A stretch of 64,000 nt of DNA. Source: Euglena gracilis (lineage: Eukaryota; Euglenida; Euglenophyceae; Euglenales). The stretch's first letter is position 1. Each line of letters starts with the position of its first letter. The DNA is taken from NCBI GenBank assembly GCA_039621445.1, contig CP154954.1:1054001-1118000 (forward strand). Reading direction: 5' to 3'. This document shows positions 34,643-46,200 of this stretch, piece by piece. A program made the position numbers and the translations under genes. Below the pieces are notes generated by a model. It saw only the letters and a list, made by a program, of their open reading frames with translations. It had not been told where the DNA came from and did not search any database.

Positions 34643-36567
34643 GTAGGTTCAAATGAACAAGGGCTTATGCGGGATTGCTTGGCATTTAGAGTCGAAGAAG
34701 GGCGTAGAAATTAACGATATGCTTTAGGGAGCTAAAGACGAGCTTTAATCTAAAGATTCCCGAATGGGGCAACCTATTACTTTAACATTACAATGAAATG
34801 GTATACAAATAATGTAGAGAACTTGGTGAACTGAAACATCTTAGTAGCCGAAGGAAAAGAAAGCAAAAGCGATTTTCTTATTAGTGGCGAGCTAACGGAA
34901 ATCAGCCTAAACCTTTATGGGTGTTGTGGGTATATTATAATTACTGAAAAAGATAGAGAATTTGTTGAAAACAAAATCAAAGAGGGTTTTAAATCCCGTA
35001 TTTGTTTTTAAAAAGTAATTTTTGATTTTCCCGAGTAGCATAGAGCACGTGGAATTCTGTGTGAATCAGCGAGGACCATCTCGTAAGGCTAAATACTCCT
35101 AAATGACCGATAGTGTACGAGTACCGTGAGGGAAAGCTGAAATAGAACACTGAGAAGTGAGTGAAATAGAATATGAAAGCATAAGTTTACAAGCAGTAGG
35201 AGATCTATTTAAAGATTGACTGTGTGCCTGTTGAAGAATGAGCCGGCGACTTATAGGTGATGGCAAGGTTAAGGTTTTTCCGGAGCCATAGTGAAATCGA
35301 GCTTAAATAAAGCGAAAAACTTTCTTCTTGAAAGTTTATGTCATTGCTTATAGACCCGAACCCAGGTGATCTAATCATGGTCAGGTTGAAGTTTTGGTAA
35401 AACAGAATGGAGGACCGAACCCACCAATGTTGAAAAATTGGGGGATGAACTGTGATTAGGGGAGAAATTCCAATCGAACTTGGAGCTAGCTGGATCTCTT
35501 CGAAATGCGTTGAGGCGCAGCGTTTAATTATGGTAAACATTAGGGGTAAAGCACTGTTTCGATGCGGGCTATGAAAATGGTACCAAGTTGTGGCAAACTC
35601 TGAATACTAAGTTATATTTCAATTAATCAGTGAGACAGTGGGGGATAAGCTTCATTGTCAAGAGGGAAACAGCCCAGATCACTACTTAAGGCCCCTAAAT
35701 AATTACTAAGTGGTAAAGGATGTACTATTACATAGACAACCAGGAGGTTGGCTTAGAAGCAGCCATTCCTTTAAAAAGTGCGTAATAGCTTACTGGTCAA
35801 GTGATAGTGCGCCGAAAATGAACGGGACTAAGTAATTTGCCGAAGGTGTGAGAGAAATCGGTAGAAGAGCGTTCTGTGTTGAAGAGAAGGAATAGTGAAA
35901 ATAGTTCTGGATTAAACAGAAGTGAGAATGTCGGCTTAAGTAACGAAAACATTGGTGAAAATCCTATGCTCCGAAAACCTAAGGTTTCCTTAGCCAGGTT
36001 CGTCCTCTAAGGGTTAGTCAGGTCCTAAAATAAGGTTTAACAACGTAAATTGATGGATGACAGGTTAATATTCCTGTACCGAATGCTCACTTGTAAGGAG
36101 TGACGAAAAAGGCTAGATCGGCCACGTGATGGTTTGTGGTTTAAGGGTTCAAGAGGTATCAAATATTAAAAAAAATATTTTGTCTTAAGGCCTGAATAGT
36201 ATAAATACTACGGTATTGAAAGTGATTGATGTCATGTTTCCAAGAAAAACTTTTGTTTATGTATAGTGAGCTCGCCTGTACCGTAAACTGACACAGGTAG
36301 GTTAGTAGAATATACTAAGGAGCGCGAGATAACTCTTTCTAAGGAACTCGGCAAAATGACTTCGTAACTTCGGAAGAAGAAGTACCTCTAATGAGGTGGC
36401 AGAAAAGAGGTCCAAGCGACTGCTTACCAAAAGCACAGGTCTCCGCGAAGTTGAAAAACGATGTATGGGGGCCGAGGCCTGCTCAGTGCAGGAAGGTTAA
36501 AGAAATTGGTTAGCGTAAGCAAAGCTAGTGACTGAAGCCCCTGTGAACAGCGGCAATAACTATAATT

Positions 36568-36620
<53 letters not shown>

Positions 36621-37108
36621 TTAACGATTTGGACACTGTCTCAGAAAGAGACTCGGTGAAATAGAATTGACTGTGAAGATGCGGTCTACTTGCACTTGGA
36701 CAGAAAGACCCTATGAAGCTTTACTGTATCCTGAAATTGGTTTCGGGCTTTTTTTGCGCAGAATAGGTGGGAGGCTATGATCTTGTCTTTTGGGATACGG
36801 GGAGCCGAAAAATGAGATACCACTCTGAGAAAGCTAGAAATCTAATCTTAATCTTATGTACAATCATGATAATTGACAGTTTCAGGTGGGCAGTTTTACT
36901 GGGGCGGTAGCCTCCTAAAAAGTAACGGAGGCGTACAAAGGTTTTCTCAGGCTAGACGGAAATTAGTTGTGGAGTGTAAAGGCATAAGAAAGCTTGACTG
37001 TGAGACTTATAAGTCAAACAGAGACTAAAGTCGGTCTTAGTGACCCGACGGTGCTGTATGGAAAGGCCGTCGTAAACAGATAAAAGTTACTCTAGGGATA
37101 ACAGGCTG

Positions 37109-37168
<60 letters not shown>

Positions 37169-37185
37169 ACCTGGGGCGGTAGTAC

Positions 37186-37220
<35 letters not shown>

Positions 37221-37528
37221 TACGTGAGCTGGGTTCAGAACGTCGAGAGACAGTTCGGTCCATATCCGGTGTGAGCGTTAGAGTATTGAAAGGCGCTTTC
37301 CTTAGTACGAGAGGACCGGGAAGGACGCACCACTGATGTACCAGTTTTTGTGCCAACAGAATACGCTGGGTAGTCAAGTGCGGAGTGGATAACTGCTGAA
37401 AGCATATAAGTAGGAAGCCCACCTTAAGATAAGTACTCTTCATAGGTCACGGTAAGACGAACCGTTTGATAGGTATTAGGTGTACAATTGGTAACAATTT
37501 TAGCCGAGATATACTAACCGACCGAAAA
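34643..37528 (+). rRNA. rrn23: 23S rRNA, unit B
   Basis: Complete copy with all landmarks (GACCCTATGAAGC near 36,707, TAGTACGAGAGGACC near 37,304). At 35,055-35,075 it has the conserved form GTGTGAATCAGCGAGGACC where unit A is altered. Ends approximate. Confidence 0.98.
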
Positions 37529-37612
37529 TTTTTTCCTATATGAAAACAAAACATTTATTTTTACTTGTCACTTTTTTAAGATTTAAAAGTTTCTTGAATG
37601 AACTTTTATTTT

Positions 37613-37725
37613 AGGGTGCTCTTGTCTTTATGGATCCACTTAAAACATTTCGAACTTGCAAGTTAAACATAAAGGGTAAATGGATACTTGGAAGGTTGCT
37701 TTCTGGGAAAAGCTTTTAGTGCCCT
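37613..37725 (+). rRNA. rrn5: 5S rRNA, unit B (array-end type)
   Basis: Same first 65 bases as the unit A 5S, but the 3' half reads GGATACTTGGAAGGTTGC, TTTCTGGG and GCTTTTAGTG: about six differences. The changes mostly keep helix pairing. The unit next to rpoB thus has its own 5S type, shared with the copy at 51,723. Confidence 0.95.
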
Positions 37726-39098
37726 TATCGCGAGTTTATTTATTAATATTGAGTATGTTTTTGATTGATTTTTATGAATTTTGTCGATTTCTTTGTTAAA
37801 GTAGTTAAAATCTTTAAAGTTTTGATAAAAAATTTTTCTCTCAACAAGTTAAATAATAAAAAAACATCATGTTTGAACTTTTTGTAAAGAAATTTTTAAG
37901 ACAATCTTTGAATAAAGAAAAAGTGACTCTTAAAAATTTGAACTCTAATACTTTTTTGGTTATGATTTTTTGTCAATTTAATAATTATTTATACTATTGC
38001 TTAAAATTTTTTCTAATATTGAGCTAGTTTAAACTTTGTTATTTTACTATAATACCATAAATTTGCCAAACTTTCCTATTACAAGAATTGAAGATTGTTA
38101 TTTTTTCAAGTTAGGACAAAAATTGTACGTCAATTTTGTTAAAAATACTTTAATTTTTTATGGTTTATTTTCTCTATTGTATGTGTAACACTTGACCTAT
38201 TTATATTAGTAAAAATGGTTCTAATTTTATCAAATTTCCATCTAATCAACTAAATATAGAATTAGAGCATCGTTTTCGTTATAAATTTCAATATAATATT
38301 TAATGAAAAAATTTTTTTAATAAAAGCCAAATTTTTATTAAATGGTAAGAACAAGTAATTTTTTTACAAAAAATATAAATTATTAAATTTTTAGAAAACT
38401 CCTATGATATGAAAAAAACAAGACAATAATTTTTTAGTATCAAATTTAATAAAGAGGCAAATTTTTCAATTTTTAAAGTTTTGAGTTAATAAAAACAATT
38501 TGTTCATATAATACCATTTTAATTTTTTCAACTTTTTTGAAAAACTAATAGTTTTATGTAGTGTAATATCAAAATTTATGTTATAAAAAAACTATTATTT
38601 AACAAGAGTTCGTTTATTTTTTTCGAAAATTTATTTATTTAACTCAGCATCTAATTTGTCTTTAATAATGGAGAGTAATGAAACTAAAAGAGAAGTAAGC
38701 ATTAACAGGTTGGTTGCAAACTTCCGTAAGAAAGCCTTTGAAAATAAAGGATTAAAAAAGCTCGTTCTTGGTTAATTAATTTTGGCCATGAAAATAATGC
38801 GAAAAATAGTACTTCTGCAAAATTGTATAAACATCGAAGTAATTGTTTTAAAACATTATTTTTTTAAGGGAACTTTTTGTTTTATTAAATATTAAGGTTA
38901 GTTAATTTATATGCATTTAAAATTAATTTTAAAAAATCCATTATACTATTAATGTCAAATCAAAGAAACAGACTGTTTGAACTTTGTGAGAAATGGTAAA
39001 TGGTTGTAGAGTACGCTCTAATTTATTAGATTTGTGAATTAATTCTTAACTTTGGTTTTATTTATTACAAATAAATAAATAATTTTTTTTGGTATGTT
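37726..39098. other. Spacer between the rrn array and rpoB (1.37 kb)
   Basis: Very AT-rich. No tRNA found. One short open frame at 38,668-38,775 (MESNETKREVSINRL..., 35 codons) continues in the next frame to about 38,870 with SWLINFGHENNAK. I do not recognise it, and it may be a broken small gene or chance. Nothing else is supported. The same spacer recurs inverted at about 50,350-51,722. Confidence 0.55.
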
Positions 39099-39121
39099 TA
39101 TGTTAGATAAAAATTTTACTG

Positions 39122-42100
39122 ATGATACAACGAAATAGTTTTCGCTCCTTTTTAAAAAAGGGTTTGGTAGAAGAGTTAAGAAAAATAAAAGATATAGCTC
39201 ATGAAGGCTTTAGGATAAGCTTTCAAACAGATAATGTGAAATATAAAAAGCCTAAAATATCTGCTGAATTTGCATTGAAAAACGGGGAAACATACAGTTT
39301 ATCTGTTCATATACCTGTTGAAGTTACCTATAATAATATGTTCCTTGTTAGGAGAGATTTTTATTATTTTTCCTATTAATTTTATAATATATTTTTCATT
39401 ATAATAATAAGTTTTTTTTTAGCAAAAAAGAATTTATTATCTTATTAAATAAATATATATTATTTGCAAAAATTCCTTTAATGACTGAAAAAGGTACGTT
39501 TATTTTTAACGGTAATAAAAGAATTATGGATGTGGTTTATATTATTACTTTTAATTTTTTATTAATTATATTTATAAGTTAATTTTTTTTTAATTTTTAG
39601 GTTTGAGTTTTTTTAATTCATTTTTAACCAAATTATTCGTAGTCCTGGCGTTTATTTTGAAAAAAATCGTTATAATGATTCCATATTTGCGACGTTAATA
39701 CCAACTTTTGGTAGTTGGTTAACTTTTAAAATTGATGTGCGTTTTTAAATGTTATTTAGTAATTTGGATTTTTAAATTATATTTTTACATTAAATTAAAT
39801 TCTTTTTTAAAATTGAAAATTTTTTATATTTGGGTCAAGACGAGGGAATTTTCGTTAAAGTAGACAAAATAAAGACAGCTATACCTTTAATAAATTTTTT
39901 GAAATGCTTAGGCCTATCCCGAAAAAAATTTTTTTTGTATCTTAACGATCCTATTTTTATAGAAACGTTACAAGAAAGTGAGTCTTATGGTATTAGATTG
40001 GAATTTTTCGAATTTTATAAAATATTTTTTCCAAACGAAGTTAATGTTCGTTTTTTGAGATTTTTATATGTTTGATTTTATTATTTTATATTATTTTTTT
40101 AGTTAATAAGATATTAATATTTTTTTTATTTTTTCAGATGTTTTTTTATCTGAAAGGAAATGCCCGAAAATTTTTACGTTCAAAGTTTATGGATCTTGAG
40201 TTTATTCGTGTATTTTTTGTAATTTACAAAAGTTAAATTTTTTATAGATTATTTTAAAATTTTTTGATTTATTATTTTATGCCAGCATTATTAGCCGAGA
40301 TTAAACACGTAAATATGATTTGGGTGAAGTAGGTCGCTTTAGGGTTAATACTAAAATTTATAGATCCGAATTTTTTCAAAGTAATAGAACTTTGCAACCC
40401 GAAGATGTTTTGGGTATAGCTCATTATTTGATTGAGTTAAAGAAAGGTTGGGAAATAATGAAGAATAATAGTATCTTTATTTGTTTGTTTATTTAAATTT
40501 ATTAAAATTTTTATTTATTATAAAAATTTTTTAGCAATATTTTATTAATGATACCTTTTGATGAGATCGATGATTTAAAAAACAAATTAGTACGTAGTAT
40601 AGGTGAACTTCTTCAAAGTCAATTCCGAATTATTTTAAATGAATTAGAATCTAGTTTAAAAGAAAAATTGATATTTCTTTATAAAAATCCTTCTGAAAAA
40701 ACTTTTAGATTATCTAGATTTTTTAATTCTTACTTTATAACTAATCGTATTCGAAAGTTTTTTTCTGTTAATCCACTTTCTCAATTGTTAGATGATACAA
40801 ATTCTTTGTCTGAGCTTACACATAAAAGGAAGTTAAGTCCCTTTGGTCCTAATGGTCTTAATAAAGAAAGAACAAAGTTAGATGTAAGAGAAATAAATAC
40901 TAGTCAATATGGAAGGGTTTGTCCTATTGAGACAAGTGAGGGAAAAAATGCTGGTTTGATTTTATCTTTAGCAAAAGATGTAAGAGTTGATAAGTATGGA
41001 TTTTTAGAAAGCCCTTTTTATAAGGTTTTGAGAGGAAAGATAGAAACCAATAAAGGAATTTATTTTATTTCTTCTGCGCAGGAAAAATATTTTACAGTAG
41101 CTCCGTTTGATGTCTTTAGAAGTTCTCAAAGTAATCTTTTAGATAAAAATAAGCTTCTAGGTGTTAAAAGAAGTAAAATTTTTTCATATTCTTTCTCAAA
41201 AAATATTGATTTTATAAGTATTTCAACAGATCAATTTACTTCATTAGGTACAGGCTTAGTTCCTTTTTTGGAGCATAACGATGCTAATAGGGTTCTTATG
41301 GGTTCAAACATGCAACGACAATCTCTTATTTTATTGGAAAAGGAAGTTCCTTTTATAAAAACTGGACGCGAGGCTTTAATTAATCGAGAAAGTGATGCCA
41401 CGGTTTTAGCAAAAAGTAGTGGAAAAGTAATTTATTCTAGTTTAAAAAAAATAGTTATTCAAGAGGAAGAATATTGTGCTAATATTGAATTTTTTAATAA
41501 AAATTATTCTTTTTTTAATTTATTGGGGTGCTTAAATGAAATATCTCAAAAAAATTTTAAACTTATTAAAAAAGTTAACCAAAAAATTTATTTTTTAGAG
41601 TCTCCTAAGAAATCGAATCACGGTGTTTATATTCAGAAAATTCCTATTGTTCATGAAGGTGAGTGGGTTAGAAAAGGACAAATTATAGCTGATGGTATGA
41701 GTACATTAAGAGGTGGCATTTGTTTAGGAAAAAATGTTTTGGTCGCGTACCTTGGATGGGAAGGTTATAATTTTGAAGATGCCGTAATTATTAGTGAAAG
41801 GCTTGTTTTTGAAGATATTTTTACTTCTATACATATGAAAAAATTTAAAACTTTTATTGTAAATGATGAAAAAAAAGGTGTGCGAATTTAAATTTAGTTA
41901 ATTTTGAAAATTTAATTCTTAATTTTATTTTTCGTAAATTTTGGTATAAATATTATTTAGAGATATTTAATTATAACTTTTATTTGTTTTTAAAATTATT
42001 AATTTTTTTTATAACTTTTTCAAAAATTTATATTTAGCTTTTTTTCATATTTCATTATTAATGAAAAATTAAATTCAATTAAAATTTTTTGATTTAAATG

Positions 42101-43240
42101 AAAAATGTTTATTTTATTTAATAAAGCTAAATCTATTATTAGTTTAGATGTTTAGTTTGAAAACGAATATTAATTTGTTAAGTTTTAAGAAAATATTAGT
42201 ATGTTTATTCCTAATGCAAGTTTAAAAACTATTAAAAACTTGAAAAATAATGGTATTATTAAAATAGGTTCAGAGATTAAAGCACAGGATGTTTTAATTG
42301 GAAGAATTAAAGTTAAGTTAAAAATACGCCAAAAAATAAAATGTTAATAGCATTTTTTGGCAATAAGGTACGAAAAGACGTTTCTTTACGTTCTCCTCGC
42401 TCTTTGGTAGGTATTGTTACAAGTGTTGAGATTTTATGTAAAAAGTCGAATTGTTCTGTTCTTATTCATGTTGCCGAAAAACGCAGAATACAAATAGGTG
42501 ATAAAATTGCAGGACGGCATGGTAATAAAGGTATAATTTCGAAAATTGTTCCGTCTATAGATATGCCTTTTCTTCCTGATGGTACACCTGTTGATATGAT
42601 TTTAAATCCTCTAGGCATACCATCTAGAATGAATGTTGGTCAAGTCTTTGAAAGTTTGTTAAACTTGTCTTCTTTATTTTTGAAAGAAAGGTATAAAATT
42701 CAACCTTTTGATGAAGTCCAAACAAGTATGAATTCAAAATCTTTTGTGTATAAAAAATTAAATGAAGCGCGTAAAAGAACTAAAAAAGATTGGCTTTTTA
42801 ATCCAAATTATCCAGGAAAAGCCTTTTTATATGATGGTAGAAATTGTAGGCCTTTTGATCACCCTGTAGCTTTTGGTTATGCGTATATTTTAAAATTAAT
42901 ACATATGGTTAAAGACAAAATTCATGCGAGAGTTACCGGCCCTTATTCTTCAGTAACTCAACAACCTTTACGTGGAAAATCGAAAAATGGTGGACAAAGG
43001 TTTGGGGAAATGGAGGTTTGGGCTATAGAAGGATTTGGTGCTGCATATTTGTTGCAGGAGTTATTAACTATTAAATCTGATGATGTATTAAATAGATCAG
43101 AAGCGTTATTTAGTTTAATAAATGGTACTTATTTTTCTAAGCCAAATATTCCCGAAGCTTTCAAGTTATTTATTTTAGAAATGCAATCTTTATGTATTGA
43201 TATTAAAATTTTTACAAATAATTATAAAAAATTCGATTAG
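39122..43240 (+). CDS. rpoB: Plastid RNA polymerase beta subunit, about eight exons (left arm)
   Basis: Beta subunit of the plastid-encoded RNA polymerase. Exons: 39122-about 39357 (MIQRNSFRSFLKKGLVEEL), 39472-about 39527 (IPLMTEKGTFIFNGNKRI), about 39626-39736 (QIIRSPGVYF ... GSWLTFKID), about 39833-40045 (GQDEGIFVKVDKIKTAI), about 40150-40200 (NARKFLRSKFMDLE), about 40307-40456 (RKYDLGEVGRFRVN), about 40535-41879 (DEIDDLKNKLVRSIGELLQS, ELTHKRKLSPFGPNGL, and NFEDAVIISERL), and about 42200-43240 (KIAGRHGNKGIISK, PFDHPVAFGYAYILKLIHMV). Several introns start GTGCG or GTTCG. One A is missing in a run near 42,325, which breaks the frame; the other arm is intact there. The stop TAG at 43,238 is also specific to this arm. 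The N-terminus may extend a few codons upstream (LDK-ILL) in a shifted frame. Confidence 0.93.
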
Positions 43241-43324
43241 TTAAATTTTTGAGTTATTTTTTTTTTTATGAAGTTTTTATGGTCAATTAAGACCTGATAC
43301 TTATTTTTATTTATTTTTGTATTT

Positions 43325-44866
43325 ATGAAAGATTATGTGAGAATAAAGATAGCTTCGCCACAACAAGTTTTAAGTTGGACGGAAAGATCTTTGCCTGATG
43401 GACGACTTATTGGTCGTTTAACAAATTTTGTGTTGATAATTAAAATAATTTAAATAAAATATTTATTTTTTATTTTATTTTATTTTATATTTTTATAATT
43501 TTTTTATTTAATTGTATTACCAAAATTTTGATTTTTTTTTTACAAAAGTAATAATAAAATTATTTATTTAAGTATAATTGTTATTTTTTTCCCTATCTTT
43601 TACAAAAATTTTTATTATTAATATTTATTAAGGTGGAAGATATGTTACATTTTGAAACAAAGAAACCCGTGTTTGGTGGATTACTTTGTGAGCGAATTTT
43701 TGGTTCAACCAAAACAAATCAATGTTTTTGTGGAAAATATAAAAAAATGTTTCAGAAGGGTTATGCTAATAACTTTGTTCTTGTATGTGCAAATTGTTTT
43801 GTAGAAATCAATAACTGTAACAGAAGGCGTTTTAGAATGGGCTAATGTGTTTTTTATGGGACTTTATAGAACAGATATTTTAACAATTTATTTATAATTT
43901 TAATTTTAATTTTTTATATTGTTGCAAGGAATTTTAATTTAATATCCTTTATATTGATTTAGTATTTCCATTAATTCATACATGGTATTTAAAAAGTAGG
44001 CCTTGTTATTTAGCAAATGAGAATTATTTTTAATATTAATCTGTTCTAAAAAATAAAAAAGTTTTTAATTTTTTAAAAATTTGATGAAATTTTATATTGT
44101 TTTTTTTAAGATATTTGTATGATTTAAATTTTGAATGACTAAAATTTTAAGTAATTAAACAATGAATCAAGTTTTATAAATTTTTTTATTTTTTTGTCAA
44201 TGCTTGTTTTTAACATTTTTAATCTTTTATTATGTTTGTTAAAAATGTAAAAAATATAAAAAAAATGTGTTTTATGGATTCATATATAAAAATTCGAAAT
44301 AATGATGGACAAACTGTAGGCATCTTGACTGGGGCAGAAGCTATTTGTTACTGCCTTTCTAAAATAGATTTAGAAAGCTTTTGTGCAATTTAATAATTTT
44401 TTTGTTTGAAATTTTTTTCTAAATTTTTATTATTTTTTAAAACATTAGAAAAATATTTTGAAAAATATTTTATTCAAGTAATAGAATTCTTATATAAAAG
44501 GTTAGTTTTGTGAATACTAGTTTTAAAATTATAATAAGGTAATTTTAATTGTAATCTTGTTTTAATGTTAAAAATTATTAGTTTTGTTTATGTATATTAT
44601 AGGGAATTTTTAATATTCACTAATTTGGCATTGAAAAATTAAAGGAGTATAATTTCGAAAAATATTTATGGTTGCGAAAAAAATTTATAAATCGTATAAA
44701 ATTAGTTAATGCTTTTATACAAACTAATACTAAGCCTATTTGGATCATGATTCATTTTTTACCAGTCTTACCTCCGGATATTAGACCCGTTGTAAAATTG
44801 CAAGATGGAACAGTTATTATGACTGATTTAAATTTTTTGTATATTGATATTACGGGGTAAACAAAA
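43325..44866 (+). CDS. rpoC1: RNA polymerase beta' subunit N-terminal part, cut at the fold-back (left arm)
   Basis: N-terminal part of beta', starting 84 nt after rpoB. Exons: 43325-43429 (MKDYVRIKIASPQQVLSWTE ... IGRLTNF), about 43634-43842 (GGLLCERIFGSTKTNQCFCG ... NNCNRRRFRMG with the four zinc-ligand Cys), about 43949-44020 (YIDLVFPLIHTWYLKSRPCY), about 44263-44392 (GQTVGILTGAEAI ... LSKIDLESF), about 44641-44866 (PVLPPDIRPVVKLQDG, TDLNFLYIDI). The catalytic DFDGD region has not been reached. The last exon exists only once in the window because the inverted copy begins right after it. Introns of 100-250 nt separate the exons. Confidence 0.9.
44596..44865. other. Centre (loop) of the large inverted duplication
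   Basis: Plus-strand sequence up to about 44,595 (GTTAAAAATTATTAGTTTTG) reappears as its reverse complement from about 44,866 (CTAATAATTTTTAAC). The intervening ~270 bases, an intron 3' end and a single rpoC1 exon, occur once. At the joint TAAACAAAA is followed by an extra GTG not found in the left arm. Confidence 0.85.
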
Positions 44867-46128
44867 GTGACTAATAATTTTTAACATTAAAACAAGATTA
44901 CAATTAAAATTACCTTATTATAATTTTAAAACTAGTATTCACAAAACTAACCTTTTATATAAGAATTCTATTACTTGAATAAAATATTTTTCAAAATATT
45001 TTTCTAATGTTTTAAAAAATATTAAAAATTTAGGAAAAAATTTCAAACAAAAAAATTATTAAATTGCACAAAAGCTTTCTAAATCTATTTTAGATAATCT
45101 TGAATAAATAGCTTCTGCCCCAGTCAAGATGCCTACAGTTTGTCCATCATTATTTCGAATTTTTATATATGAATCCATAAAACACATTTTTTTTATATTT
45201 TTTACCTTTTTACCCAACATAATAAAAGATTAAAAATGTTAAAAACAAGCATTGACAAAAAAATAAAAAAATTTATAAAACTTGATTCATTGTTTAATTA
45301 CTTAAAATTTTAGTCATTCAAAATTTAAATCATACAAATATCTTAAAAAAAACAATATAAAATTTCATCAAATTTTTAAAAAATTAAAAACTTTTTTATT
45401 TTTTAGAACAGATTAATATTAAAAATAATTCTCATTTGCTAAATAACAAGGCCTACTTTTTAAATACCATGTATGAATTAATGGAAATACTAAATCAATA
45501 TAAAGGATATTAAATTAAAATTCCTTGCAACAATATAAAAAATTAAAATTAAAATTATAAATAAATTGTTAAAATATCTGTTCTATAAAGTCCCATAAAA
45601 AACACATTAGCCCATTCTAAAACGCCTTCTGTTACAGTTATTGATTTCTACAAAACAATTTGCACATACAAGAACAAAGTTATTAGCATAACCCTTCTGA
45701 AACATTTTTTTATATTTTCCACAAAAACATTGATTTGTTTTGGTTGAACCAAAAATTCGCTCACAAAGTAATCCACCAAACACGGGTTTCTTTGTTTCAA
45801 AATGTAACATATCTTCCACCTTAATAAATATTAATAATAAAAATTTTTTTTAAAAGAAAGGGAAAAAATTTACAATTATCCTTCAATAAATAATTTTATT
45901 ATTACTTTTGTAAAAAAAAAATCAAAATTTTGGTAATACAATTAAATAAAAAAATTATAAAAATATAAAATAAAATAAAATAAAAAATAAATATTTTATT
46001 TAAATTATTTTAATTATCAACACAAAATTTGTTAAACGACCAATAAGTCGTCCATCAGGCAAAGATCTTTCCGTCCAACTTAAAACTTGTTGTGGCGAAG
46101 CTATCTTTATTCTCACATAATCTTTCAT
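44867..46128 (-). CDS. rpoC1: rpoC1 N-terminal part (right arm)
   Basis: Mirror copy of 43325-44595: start ATG at 46128 (MKDYVRIKIASPQ), zinc-finger exon 45,607-45,819, the HTWYLKSRPCYLAN exon near 45,430-45,505 and the TGAEAI exon near 45,062-45,190. The last exon of the left arm is absent. In the fourth exon this arm reads EAIYSRLSKIDLE where the left arm reads EAICYCLSKIDLE; YSRL fits the bacterial family (IRxxL) better, so this arm is probably correct. Confidence 0.9.
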
Positions 46129-46200
46129 AAATACAAAAATAAATAAAAATAAGTATCAGGTCTTAATTGACCATAAAAACTTCATAAAAAAAAAAATAAC

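Larger units (their letters stand above)
26985..44595 (+). repeat. Left arm of the 17.6-kb inverted duplication
   Basis: Contains rrn units A and B, rpoB and rpoC1. Every feature x has a partner at about 89,450 minus x (for example rpoB start 39,122 and 50,326; trnI 34,474 and 54,974). To the left the match ends in degraded 16S leader. Confidence 0.9.
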
